From contig JAOMRN010000002.1 in the NCBI GenBank assembly GCA_028355015.1, forward strand, positions 186,001 to 250,000: 64,000 nt of DNA, read 5' to 3'. The notes beneath the pieces were generated by a model that worked only from the letters and a program-made list of their open reading frames with translations, was not told where the DNA came from and did no database searches. Position numbers and translations under genes: made by a program. Source of the DNA: MGIIb-O2 sp002494975. Its GTDB lineage: Archaea > Thermoplasmatota > Poseidoniia > Poseidoniales > Thalassarchaeaceae. Within the stretch, counting starts at the first letter, position 1. Every line of letters begins with the position of its first letter. Below, piece after piece: positions 27,001-35,300 of the stretch.

Positions 27001-27993
27001 TTAGTTAGATTCTATGGGATGGACCCTTTCTATAATGTCAAAAGTGTTGAAGATATTGTTGGTTCATTGGCCATAGGACTTGCCCCTCACACCTCTGGTG
27101 GAGTTTTGTGTCGAATAATTGGTTGGACAAAAGCTTCTGCGGGATACGCACATCCACTTTTCCATGCTGCAAAAAGAAGAAATTGCGATGGAGATGAAGA
27201 TAGTATACTAATGCTAATGGATGGTTTACTTAATTTTTCTAAACATATCTTACCCTCTGGAAGAGGTGGGAGAATGGATGCACCTCTTGTTCTGACCACT
27301 AGATTAAATCCTAGTGAAATAGATAAAGAAGCTCTTAATGTGGATTGTTCACATAATTATTCAAGACGATTTTACGAAGAAACGCTCAAGCAACCACACC
27401 CTAATGAACTTAGTAATCTCGTGGAAACAGTCGAGTCTCGTTTGGGTACCATAGGGGATTTACGAGGATATGGGTGGACCCATGAATCTGGAGATTTGGA
27501 TGCTGGGCCTACTAATTCGTCATATAAGACTTTGAAGTCAATGGAAGATAAGATGAATGGGCAATTGGCTATTGGAAGTTTATTGAGAAGCGTTAGGGTT
27601 GAAAAGGTGGCTTCACAAGTCATTGAGTCTCATTTTTTACCAGATTTAAGGGGGAATCTAGTGGCATTTACTAGACAGAAAGTTAGATGTGTTAAGTGTG
27701 GAGAAAAATATAGAAGAATGCCTCTAGCAGGAAAATGCATTCAAAGGCGTAAATTAGAAATTGGTGGGTTATCTGCTAGAAGAGGAGAAGATACAACCGA
27801 ATGTGGAGGAAATGTCATACTAACCGTTTCCGAAGGAGCTGTAAGAAAATACATCAAAGTCACAGAAGCAATTATTCAAAATTATGGCGTTGATATGTAC
27901 ACAGAACAGCGTGTTAAATGGTTAACTGAGAGTACTGATTCATTATTCAATAATGATCGTGTCACTGTGATGACTTTAAGCGATTTCTTGTGA
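24010..27993 (+). CDS. polC: DNA polymerase D large subunit DP2
   Basis: Catalytic subunit of the euryarchaeal replicative polymerase PolD, which works with the DP1 exonuclease subunit (not in the window) and PCNA. The 1,327 residues show the conserved N-terminal LDFCGPIRAAGGTAQALGVLIGD block (as SIDFCGPIRAAGG), VGLQYKPPPEE, and FRLRYGRSRITGLAAAGMNP. The active-site loop RRNCDGDEDSILMLMDG, with the catalytic Asp pair, is near residue 1060. Zinc-binding motifs are CQECGKESPNLICHNR in the middle and CVKCGEKYRRMPLAGKC near the C-terminus. No intein interrupts the gene. It begins with GTG at 24010 after a G-rich AGGGGGTG, so a longer or shorter start is unlikely. Confidence 0.98.
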   Translation: MEYIEEKISKNLIIDYSRLEQEQNSYESWLEEHTEAVYQIAAEAKSKKLDFENVVEIPRASDLASRTEKLLEDYLDGMKIEEDLRHLLNTTDRESASIQIAVDVARKMNEQTLDMQKSIDCGLRVGLAVLTEAVLVAPLDGIGDVRILNNADGTEFLSIDFCGPIRAAGGTAQALGVLIGDMVRRELGLNRYIPTTQEVERVKEEFGLYRVGLQYKPPPEEIETIMRACPVMVNGEETEKIECAGYKEVRNIVNSNGSYRTRIRGGVMLVIGEGLCLKAPKVQKHTERMKIQGWEFIAQFANKNKGNDKNIESFKPRQIAPIRRYMEDVIAGRPVFGEPNQPGGFRLRYGRSRITGLAAAGMNPITMEAMGGFLAVGTQMKIERPGKACAVTPCSEIDGPTVLMEDGGFRRIRNLEDWRLNVANVKSIWDAGEILIGYGEFLENNKNLVPSAYNKDWWASDLVESLDMPVKVETFANILGLERSSLPEGLPFNGAIKRGGENPLDRKWRKRKWVMYLRELELDWEKIKSVSLEYGTAIPPPWNLWWSDLPMTFMPVMIQHLTNSKIVDGNICIPKVALKWPREEILKEEELPLQISEKWPRWTDVKNNGVLKSSLMTLGVEHFHEDGNIILEKNWESLLEGLGLEIYQDNVRKKVDIELHINQRVERIKNAYSIINRESKRVEELEHERDLERIVATTAARQAGMNIQETEKAGEKAAMKIVDSGTENIEELSKSKILIDENEVERSLWIVRKVSNFRWEDSVPCRIGARMGRPEKSARRELKPLTHALYPIGENGGSQKLLIQAANKGRIRVEMGRRICQECGKESPNLICHNRILASDATECGGKTIERKSRGSNNRRRKGERTTVELDKLLEVKRRSLGLDRLPKIIKAQKELLSVGQTPEPIEKGILRGKHGVSVFRDGTSRYDMIDVPVTHFKPKEIYTSWNKLYDLGYEKDVFGDELSSDDQILELFPQDIIPSLNAEEHLISTCNFVDDLLVRFYGMDPFYNVKSVEDIVGSLAIGLAPHTSGGVLCRIIGWTKASAGYAHPLFHAAKRRNCDGDEDSILMLMDGLLNFSKHILPSGRGGRMDAPLVLTTRLNPSEIDKEALNVDCSHNYSRRFYEETLKQPHPNELSNLVETVESRLGTIGDLRGYGWTHESGDLDAGPTNSSYKTLKSMEDKMNGQLAIGSLLRSVRVEKVASQVIESHFLPDLRGNLVAFTRQKVRCVKCGEKYRRMPLAGKCIQRRKLEIGGLSARRGEDTTECGGNVILTVSEGAVRKYIKVTEAIIQNYGVDMYTEQRVKWLTESTDSLFNNDRVTVMTLSDFL

Positions 27994-28749
27994 TTAGTAT
28001 TCTATGCCTATAATATCTAAAACTTTAGCCATCCATTCTAATTTAATGATTTTCTCAGCAGGCTTGGTTACTCCTGACCATTTTCCCACTATATCTGTTC
28101 GAGTGCCTAGCAAAGAAATTTTTTCAATCGGGACACCCAATGCGAGTAAAAAGCAAATCGCCCGGTCACCGTCAGTGAAACCACCAGGATTATACATTCC
28201 GTCAATTTCACCAGGAGTTTGATGAGTAAGCACTAATCTAGGAGGAAAAGAATTCTTAGATGCAGTATGTAAAAGATCTTTCCACGAATCAAAATTATCT
28301 CCATGAGCATGTAATATTACAGGGATTCCTCTTTTTACCGCTTCAATTGTTCCCTCTCCTCCGTCGGCATCACTAACAATACAAACAAGACGGGACCATG
28401 CTCTTTCTGATATTGATTCAGATAAAGAAGAAAGTACGCCTACTGCCCCATCTGCTGCGACTAATAGTGTTGAAGAATCTAAAATTGAGATGACCTCGGA
28501 TTCTTCTACTGCGGCACCAAGGACCGCTATTTTTGTGTCTCTTAATACTAGTCTTCTGCGTAAATTTGCTAGAGTCACCAATCTTTGAGGTTTCTTCCAT
28601 ATATCAATTGGATATTCCTCGACTAAAGATAACATCTCTAGAGCGCTATTTAGATCGGATTTTACGTCCCATGAAAAAAATTCCCTTACCTCATCCTGTA
28701 TCATAATTAATTTTTTATCTACAGCGAGGATTCCAATACTTGTCGACAT
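27994..28749 (-). CDS. 6-hydroxymethyl-7,8-dihydropterin pyrophosphokinase, MptE-like (DUF115)
   Basis: Predicted pterin pyrophosphokinase giving 6-hydroxymethyl-dihydropterin diphosphate for folate or methanopterin-type cofactors. From ATG 28749 it has about 251 residues. Diagnostic segments are VAVLGAAVEESEVI (as IAVLGAAVEES), LVAADGAVGVL, CIVSDADGG, PVILHAHGDNFDSW and GFTDGDRAICFLLALG, which match the thiamine-pyrophosphokinase-like fold of MptE proteins. The frame is open to 28806 but ATG 28749 has the ATGTCGAC context seen at other genes here and gives room for a divergent promoter with priL. The C-terminus converges on the DP2 stop with no gap. The exact pterin substrate is inferred from the family. 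Confidence 0.85.
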   Translation of the reverse strand: MSTSIGILAVDKKLIMIQDEVREFFSWDVKSDLNSALEMLSLVEEYPIDIWKKPQRLVTLANLRRRLVLRDTKIAVLGAAVEESEVISILDSSTLLVAADGAVGVLSSLSESISERAWSRLVCIVSDADGGEGTIEAVKRGIPVILHAHGDNFDSWKDLLHTASKNSFPPRLVLTHQTPGEIDGMYNPGGFTDGDRAICFLLALGVPIEKISLLGTRTDIVGKWSGVTKPAEKIIKLEWMAKVLDIIGIEY

Positions 28750-28815
28750 TGGCCCTTTGCTCCAGTGGAAGGAGACGGTGAGTATTGAAGAACCCTCGTC
28801 GTTCATGACAGTAAT

Positions 28816-29961
28816 ATGCCGATGCCGCTCACCAAACCGAGCATCGAGGATGAGGCGTTAATGGCTAGGTATCCTTTCCTTCCGCAGGGGGCAACTTTTC
28901 TTAGATTAATTCTTGAAAAAAATGGAATAACGGTAGAGGATCTTATTGAAGCGCATTGGCTGGAAGAAGTCAGGTCAAGAGGAAGAGTTAGGCTATTGGA
29001 ATCCGTGATGCATAAGGAGGGAATTGATAGTGCTACCACAATTGATTTATCTTCGGATCTTGGAAAAATGACTGAGTCATTGTCATTTCTTTATGCAATG
29101 TTAGTAGTATGCGCTTCATTCAATGAAAGATTATTGGCACGATGGGTAGAAGGCGAAGCTAGTAGAGCCGATCAATTATTTGGAATGGATGAGGGAAATT
29201 TTGATATTTTAGCAAAATCTTATCTTTCTGATATCAAAGAAGTAAGAGAAAGAGCCGGAGGAGACTCAACTTATTGGATTCCAATTAGTGATTTTATAGA
29301 GTTGTGTCCACGTATTTCAGGTAATTATTGGAGGTTAATAAATAGGCCTTTAAAAGATGGTTGGGTATGTATGAATTCAGGCGCAGGAGAATCGAGTAGG
29401 AAACGAACTGCAAGATTGATTAAAGAAAGAATTCGTGAAGATTTAACAAATAGTTGTATTGAAAGAATGAATAAGATGGATGATTCATTCGCAGAATTAT
29501 TCATTGATCCGGTTGAAAGAGTTACCAAATTACTATCCGAACAAGTAAAAGAAGAAATGCCTATGAATGCCTCCATTAGAGCAGATTGGCCTCCCTGTTT
29601 TGAGTCGGCGGTAGGAGAATTAAGTCAAGGTGTGAACGTAAACCATACTGGTCGACTTTTCTTAGCATCCATGTCTCTAGCAATGGGGTTAAGTCAAGAA
29701 CAAGCTTGTGGATTCTTTGCTAATGCTCCAGATTATAATGCAGACACTACAAGTTATCAGATCAATCAGATATATGAAGCGAAATATACGCCTCATGGAT
29801 GCGCTGCTCTAAAAACAAGTGCAAGATGTCCTGTTTCTCCGGGGGATGATCGGCTTTGTGATCAAGAATGGCTTACGCACCCTCTGAAATATCTGAAAGC
29901 GAAACAGAGACGTCGCTTTCAAGAAACTGGCGCGACTGTAATTACGGATAAAACTGAATGA
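28816..29961 (+). CDS. priL: DNA primase large subunit
   Basis: Large subunit of the archaeal/eukaryotic-type primase; supports the catalytic PriS in making RNA or DNA primers. The 381 residues include the C-terminal Fe-S domain with four cysteines: QACGFFANAPDYN, HGCAALKTSARCP and DRLCDQEWLTHPLKYL. The N-terminal half is helical and begins LMARYPFLPQGATFLRLIL, as usual for PriL. PriS is not in the window. It is divergent from the MptE-like gene and lies close to the PolD subunit, a replication neighbourhood. ATG 28816 is followed in frame by ATG 28822 and either may be used. Confidence 0.93.
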   Translation: MPMPLTKPSIEDEALMARYPFLPQGATFLRLILEKNGITVEDLIEAHWLEEVRSRGRVRLLESVMHKEGIDSATTIDLSSDLGKMTESLSFLYAMLVVCASFNERLLARWVEGEASRADQLFGMDEGNFDILAKSYLSDIKEVRERAGGDSTYWIPISDFIELCPRISGNYWRLINRPLKDGWVCMNSGAGESSRKRTARLIKERIREDLTNSCIERMNKMDDSFAELFIDPVERVTKLLSEQVKEEMPMNASIRADWPPCFESAVGELSQGVNVNHTGRLFLASMSLAMGLSQEQACGFFANAPDYNADTTSYQINQIYEAKYTPHGCAALKTSARCPVSPGDDRLCDQEWLTHPLKYLKAKQRRRFQETGATVITDKTE

Positions 29962-30017
29962 AATACAGACAATTAAGACAATTCTTCATAGGTAACTTTC
30001 GTTAAGACTATTCTATC

Positions 30018-30023
30018 GGAGGT
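30018..30023 (+). promoter_or_regulatory. Ribosome binding site of the DUF373 gene
   Basis: GGAGGT lies 8 bases before the ATG at 30032. It is one of the clearest Shine-Dalgarno sequences in a window where many genes look leaderless or weakly led, and it fixes the start codon of the membrane protein. Confidence 0.7.
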
Positions 30024-30031
30024 TAAGTCGA

Positions 30032-31156
30032 ATGGTGCGGACATTAGTTCTAACAGTTGATAGAGATAACGACCTTGGTGTTAAAGCAGCAATAAGAGGG
30101 CCTGTACTAGGCCGTAAACCTACCATTACAGCGGCAATAAAACTGGGAATTGCAGATCCAGAAGAATCGGATACAAATGCGATTCTAGGTGCTCTTCATC
30201 ACTATGACAGATTAATCGAGAATGTCGACTCAAATGATGAAGTAGAGGTGGCTATACTTACAGGAGATGTCCGCGTAGGTCCGAGAAGTGATAGAGCCAT
30301 AGCAAGTCAATTAGATGAGGTAATTAAAGAATTTCAACCAGATGTTGCTATTCTAGTCACGGATGGAGCAGATGATGAAGCTTCAATGCCAATTATTACA
30401 TCTCGTATTCGAGTAGATCATGTCGAAAAAATAATTGTGAGGCAATCAAAAGGTATTGAGTCTACGTATTATTATATCGCTAAAGCCATTGATGACCCCC
30501 GTTGGAGGGCGAGGTTATTAGTACCAATTTCAATATTTTTAATGATTATTGGACTGGGTTTAATTTTACCTAATGGAAAAGTATTAATCGGAATAATGCC
30601 ATTATTAGTAGGAATTTGGATTCTTTCTAAGGGACTAGGCTGGGAAGAACAATTGGAAAGATTGATGGTAGATTTAAGAGATAGTGCACAAAAAGGCATA
30701 TTCTCATCTATGTTATGGGCGATGTCAATATTTTCGGTTTTCTTAGCAGGTATTACGATGTTCCAGGTTTTCTCTGATGTTGAAGCATATAGTGGTTCTT
30801 CGAATGCATTAATCTGGACGACTGCAATAGGGGAAGCGTTACAATGGCTTGTTGTGGCCGTATTTTCATTCGCTTTAGCGATAGGTATTGTGAGATGGGG
30901 AGAAGGAACTTATACAGGTAGATCGATGATTCTATTTGGTAGAGGCGCTATTGTTTACACTATTGCTGATGCTTCACTTGGTGTGTTGATTCTAATTCTT
31001 GACTCTCAATCATATATAGTGAACTTTGATACGGTTTCGAAAGACTGGTCTTTGCCACTACTTACTCTCGTACTATATTATTTACTGAAGACAGCGGTTG
31101 AATCGATAACTAAGGAAGAAGAGGAACTCTCCAATAACAAATTTTGGGGAGTTTAA
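30032..31156 (+). CDS. DUF373-family membrane protein
   Basis: Archaeal protein of unknown role, 374 residues. The N-terminal half is a soluble domain: MVRTLVLTVDRDNDLGVKA is the hallmark DUF373 start, with a DRDND motif, followed by AIRGPVLGRK, an EVAILTGDVRVG segment and DVAILVTDGADDE, all Rossmann-like. The C-terminal half holds about six membrane helices (from RARLLVPISIFLMIIGLGLIL to LPLLTLVLYYLL). The acidic loops suggest metal or nucleotide binding, but no activity is known to me. A strong ribosome binding site precedes it. Its stop meets that of the convergent zinc-ribbon gene without a gap. Confidence 0.88.
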   Translation: MVRTLVLTVDRDNDLGVKAAIRGPVLGRKPTITAAIKLGIADPEESDTNAILGALHHYDRLIENVDSNDEVEVAILTGDVRVGPRSDRAIASQLDEVIKEFQPDVAILVTDGADDEASMPIITSRIRVDHVEKIIVRQSKGIESTYYYIAKAIDDPRWRARLLVPISIFLMIIGLGLILPNGKVLIGIMPLLVGIWILSKGLGWEEQLERLMVDLRDSAQKGIFSSMLWAMSIFSVFLAGITMFQVFSDVEAYSGSSNALIWTTAIGEALQWLVVAVFSFALAIGIVRWGEGTYTGRSMILFGRGAIVYTIADASLGVLILILDSQSYIVNFDTVSKDWSLPLLTLVLYYLLKTAVESITKEEEELSNNKFWGV

Positions 31157-31582
31157 TTAATTTTCAAATAATGACTCAATTCGACATGAAGGGCACATCA
31201 CTTTTATTGGACGGATAGGAGGTATTCCTATCCCTACATTGCAATGCGGGCAAAGAATTGCCTGATTGACTTTTGATTGGCGTTCTTTAGCATCTCTACT
31301 CGGATCATAAGTAAATCGATACTTGTGTGCATCATTTATGAATTTGGGAGCCCCCTCTCCGGACTCTTGCTTCTCTGTAAAATTTGACTTTGGTTCGGGA
31401 ATTTCGATTTCGATTGTATCATTTTGTGATGAAAAACCACCCTTTTCAAAATCATTTATCTCAGCTTCGATAGCGGCACCAGATATTCCTAATTCTCTAG
31501 CAATACGGTCAATTGCTAATCTTTTTTCATAATCATCCATACCAATAAATTGCTGTAATGTTGTTGCTGGAATTATGGACAT
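31157..31582 (-). CDS. Small protein with C-terminal zinc ribbon
   Basis: Unrecognised protein of 141 residues. The C-terminus has a two-knuckle zinc ribbon (CPHCNVGIG and CPSCRIESL). The N-terminus (FIGMDDYEKRLAIDRIARELGISGAAIEAEINDFEKGG) looks like a short helix-turn-helix or UBA-like helical bundle, and the middle is charged and Pro/Ser-rich, probably disordered. It could be a transcription or translation accessory protein. It is third in a minus-strand run after the giant surface protein and the HTH_10 regulator. Confidence 0.65.
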   Translation of the reverse strand: MSIIPATTLQQFIGMDDYEKRLAIDRIARELGISGAAIEAEINDFEKGGFSSQNDTIEIEIPEPKSNFTEKQESGEGAPKFINDAHKYRFTYDPSRDAKERQSKVNQAILCPHCNVGIGIPPIRPIKVMCPSCRIESLFEN

Positions 31583-31642
31583 AAAAATCTCTCTTGATTT
31601 GAGCGGATTATTTCTTACCTAAGAAAGTAGACTAGATTTGAT

Positions 31643-32302
31643 TCATTTCGAATCATTAAGAAAACCTCTGACAATTTCTCCTTCAGCCTTTACAAGTTGT
31701 TCGGCGACTGTAGATTTAGATAATCCTAATTTAGCAGCGATATCTCTTATTGAAGTCTTTTTTGGTACTTCATACCACCCATTTGTATGTGCCACTTTGA
31801 TAATTCGATGCTGTTGTAGAGTCGTACTAATATTGGAAATACCCTTAGATTTTTTTGCTCTCGTTATTCTTTCGACTGGCATCTCTGTTTGAATCGCATT
31901 CAATATTTTAACAATAGAAGAATGCCTGCCTGAAAGTTGTAAAACAAGCCCTGAGGAAGTTAAATTAGACCCTGCAAGGATACACAAATCATTTCCAGAA
32001 AAGAAATCTTTTATAATTTCAGAATTAAATTCTAGAACTAATAGATGATGCGTTAAGTAGTCCGATGTCCATTCCTCTAATACCTCTACAACTGAGATGC
32101 CTCCAATGCTGAATCCGGGAGGCAAGCATTGCGAGTCTGTAGTAATACATTCAATCATCAATCTAAGATTTCCATCGATAATTCCCAGATTTCCACGATA
32201 ATCCCAACTAACGAATTCGAGTGCCTTCTGGACTCGAAAATCATGGCTTATTGAAGAGGTCGCGCATTCAACTCTAACTGCCCGCATGGTCAACTTCCTC
32301 AT
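31643..32302 (-). CDS. HTH_10 transcription regulator (bacterio-opsin activator type)
   Basis: Predicted DNA-binding regulator of 219 residues. The C-terminal 60 residues match the HTH_10 domain: QQHRIIKVAHTNGWYEVPKKTS followed by IRDIAAKLGLSKSTVAEQLVKAE, a helix-turn-helix with the family's T-x-x-x-[IL]-A-x-x-L-G-[IL]-S-x-S-T pattern. The N-terminal 150 residues correspond to the Bat-like ligand- or partner-binding region. ATG 32287 is a second possible start. It begins 33 bp after the stop of the 1,724-residue surface protein, on the same strand, so it may be co-transcribed with or control that gene. Confidence 0.85.
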   Translation of the reverse strand: MRKLTMRAVRVECATSSISHDFRVQKALEFVSWDYRGNLGIIDGNLRLMIECITTDSQCLPPGFSIGGISVVEVLEEWTSDYLTHHLLVLEFNSEIIKDFFSGNDLCILAGSNLTSSGLVLQLSGRHSSIVKILNAIQTEMPVERITRAKKSKGISNISTTLQQHRIIKVAHTNGWYEVPKKTSIRDIAAKLGLSKSTVAEQLVKAEGEIVRGFLNDSK

Positions 32303-32335
32303 GCTTCAGTAGCCCCTAGAGGTTAAGAAAATGAT

Positions 32336-35300
32336 TCATAATTGATTTTCAACAGAAGAATCAATTATTTTCTTTTCATTTTCTATAATTGCAAGAGCGA
32401 CTTCAGGAGAATATCCTACTTTAGTTAAGTCGTCTAACTTTTCCTGGGTACGATTCTCTTCCCATACTGGGGGTCGATTTACATACATTGCATCTACCTT
32501 TGCAGTGTCATCTGAAAAACCTCCTACTCTTGGTTTATTTCTTTGAACTAAAACTAAACCAGCAAGTAAGATCATAGTCATGCCAAAGATTCCAGCTGTA
32601 ACTACTGAACTAGAAGACATTAGTTGGAAAATACTCCTCTCAACGTTATCATCTTCAATTGAGTCCATACATCCGTCTCTATCCAAGTCTGTTGACTTAG
32701 AAGACTGCCAATTAGTCAAACCGTTTGGACAGTTGTCCTTTGAATCAGGTATTCCGTCACCATCGTCATCAAAATCTTCTATGTCATCAATACAACCATC
32801 ATTATCTAAATCTAATCCACTTTCTATACTGTTAGGGCATAAATCGAATGTATCCAAAACACCATCATTATCATCATCTGCATCTTCATTCTCATCGTGA
32901 CAGCCGTCTCTATCCGCGTCTTCTGCGATTGATGAAACCCAATCTAAAGAAGGATTATCTTGGCAATTGTCGTCGTCATTCATTATTCCATCATTATCGA
33001 TATCTAGGTCTTCAGAATCATCTAAACAACCGTCATTATCTAAATCTCCATCTGAACTACCCTGAGTTGTATACATTGGGCTTCTAATACAATTATCATT
33101 TGTATCCAAATATCCATCATTATCATCATCAAGATCTTCGAGAAGGTCATTACAACCATCTAAATCCCAATCATTTAATGTCGTAGAAGTCCATCCAGTA
33201 AGCCCCATTGAACATTGATCAAATTGGTCCAAAATACCATCATTATCTATATCGTCATCTTCAGTCGAGTCATGACATCCATCTCCATCTTGATCTGTTG
33301 CTGGGCTTGAAATCCAAAGAACAAGGCCCTGAGGGCAAGAATCATCACGATCGAGAATACCATCATTATCATCATCATTATCGTCAAATAAATCATGACA
33401 GCCATCATTATCATGGTCGAAATATAGATCATCCCACCATGAATGACCTGAACTGCAAGCATCATCACTATCCAGATAAGGATCATTGTCATCATTATCA
33501 TCTTCGTCGGCATCTCGGCAACCGTCACCATCGTTATCGATTGCAAATTCACTCCAATATTGCGCTCCATCAGGGCATAAGTCATTGCTATTTACGACAC
33601 CATCGCCATCATTATCAATATCTTCCGTTATATCGTCACAACCATCTTTATCATTATCTAAAATTAATCCAATTTGACCGAATGGGCATAAATCATCAGA
33701 GTCTAAATAACCATCATTATCGTCATCTGTATCTTCTGAGGAATCCCTACATCCGTCGCCATCATGATCATTGAGGGGAGATGATATCCAGCCTTCTTCA
33801 CCGAACTGACATAGGTCTTGTTCATCGGATACACCATCAGAATCATCATCATTCCAATCACCATTATTTACAAGATTTATTTTAATTAATTTTGTAATAG
33901 ATGCTTCGTCTTTAGTTGATGAAGTAATTGATAATGTCAACAAAAACTCTTGATTTTCATTAATCTGAGATAAACTAGGTGCTCGAATGAATAAATCAAA
34001 ATCATTCATTTGATTTTCAATTAATGTGGTCGTATGTTGATATGTGCCAGCAAAACCCGCATCAATAAACCAATCAGCAGGAACACCCTGTACGTCAATA
34101 CTCACGACATCGGATTCTCCAGGTAATTGAATCGCGTTTATCTGATAATTTGTATTAAATGATTGAGAGGGAGCAAATGTTAATTCAGTAGGATTAGAGC
34201 TTATTTCGACATCCCAGACATTTTCAGACCACATACAAACATCCCACTTATCCTCAGTTGTATCTGAATCTAAACAATCATCAGTAGTCCAGATGATATC
34301 TCTATTGGGCCAATTGAAGTTCACTATCGGTTGGGACGAGGTTTCTGCATTATTTCCAAATATGCCCATTAAATTATCTGAGCTAGATGCTATAATTCGA
34401 GTATTAACCACCCCATAAGCATCGGTCAGAGTTTGTCCAGTTATGAGTTGCCCGTCACTATTTAACTGAGGAGAATTAATACGAGTCCATCTCAATTCGA
34501 CTCTTTCCTCATCAGTAATTGTATCTTCCATTGATTCGAACCAAGTAATATGAATTGAGCCATCATTATCAAAATCAACTCTTGGATTTGCACCATAAGT
34601 CATATCTGAACTAGGAACTGCAGAATTCGTAACGACCGCGACTTGATTCAAATCTAAGCCATCTGCCTCTCCGTCAAGAACTCCTGCACGACTTAGATCT
34701 AATTGCATATAATGGAGCTGAGATGGTGCGTCTTTTCCAGGCATGGAATCTCTACCATCAACCCAGACTACGTGCACGTTACCAGTATCATCGACATTCA
34801 CTTCGGGGTTTACTGACCAGCCATGGCCACTTGTCAAACGCGTATCGTTAACTAAGACGAAATGCCCTATTGTACTCCATCCTACACTGTCTTGCCAAAT
34901 ATAATCTAGAGCTGGCCCAATGTCTTCTACATATTCTCCGGTTTCATCATCTATAGCGATTGCAGGCATGCCTCTTGACCATCCACTTCTCGGAGAATTG
35001 AGTATAGAATATGGATTCAAAACTGTCAAGAAAGTTTCTGTAGAGCCGCTACCAGTTGTTAATGAAACGATTTGATTAACCAGGGCATTGAGTTCTTCAG
35101 TATAGTTCGCAACTGGAACAACAACATCATCTATCCAAGCAGCATCAAGACCGGAACTTACACTTCCATCTTTCACGTACTTCCACATCAAAGTATGTTG
35201 CCCTAGGGAAACTGGAGTGGTGAAATTACCATTCTGAGAGCCGGACCATTGAGCTAACTGAATACCGTCGATATAAAATTGTAAGAAATCATAATTTGCC

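Noticed and set aside
33208..33774. 188-codon His/Tyr-rich ORF on the plus strand
   Set aside because: A mirror of the Asp-rich calcium repeats of the giant surface protein; GAT/GAC codons read antisense give such residues.
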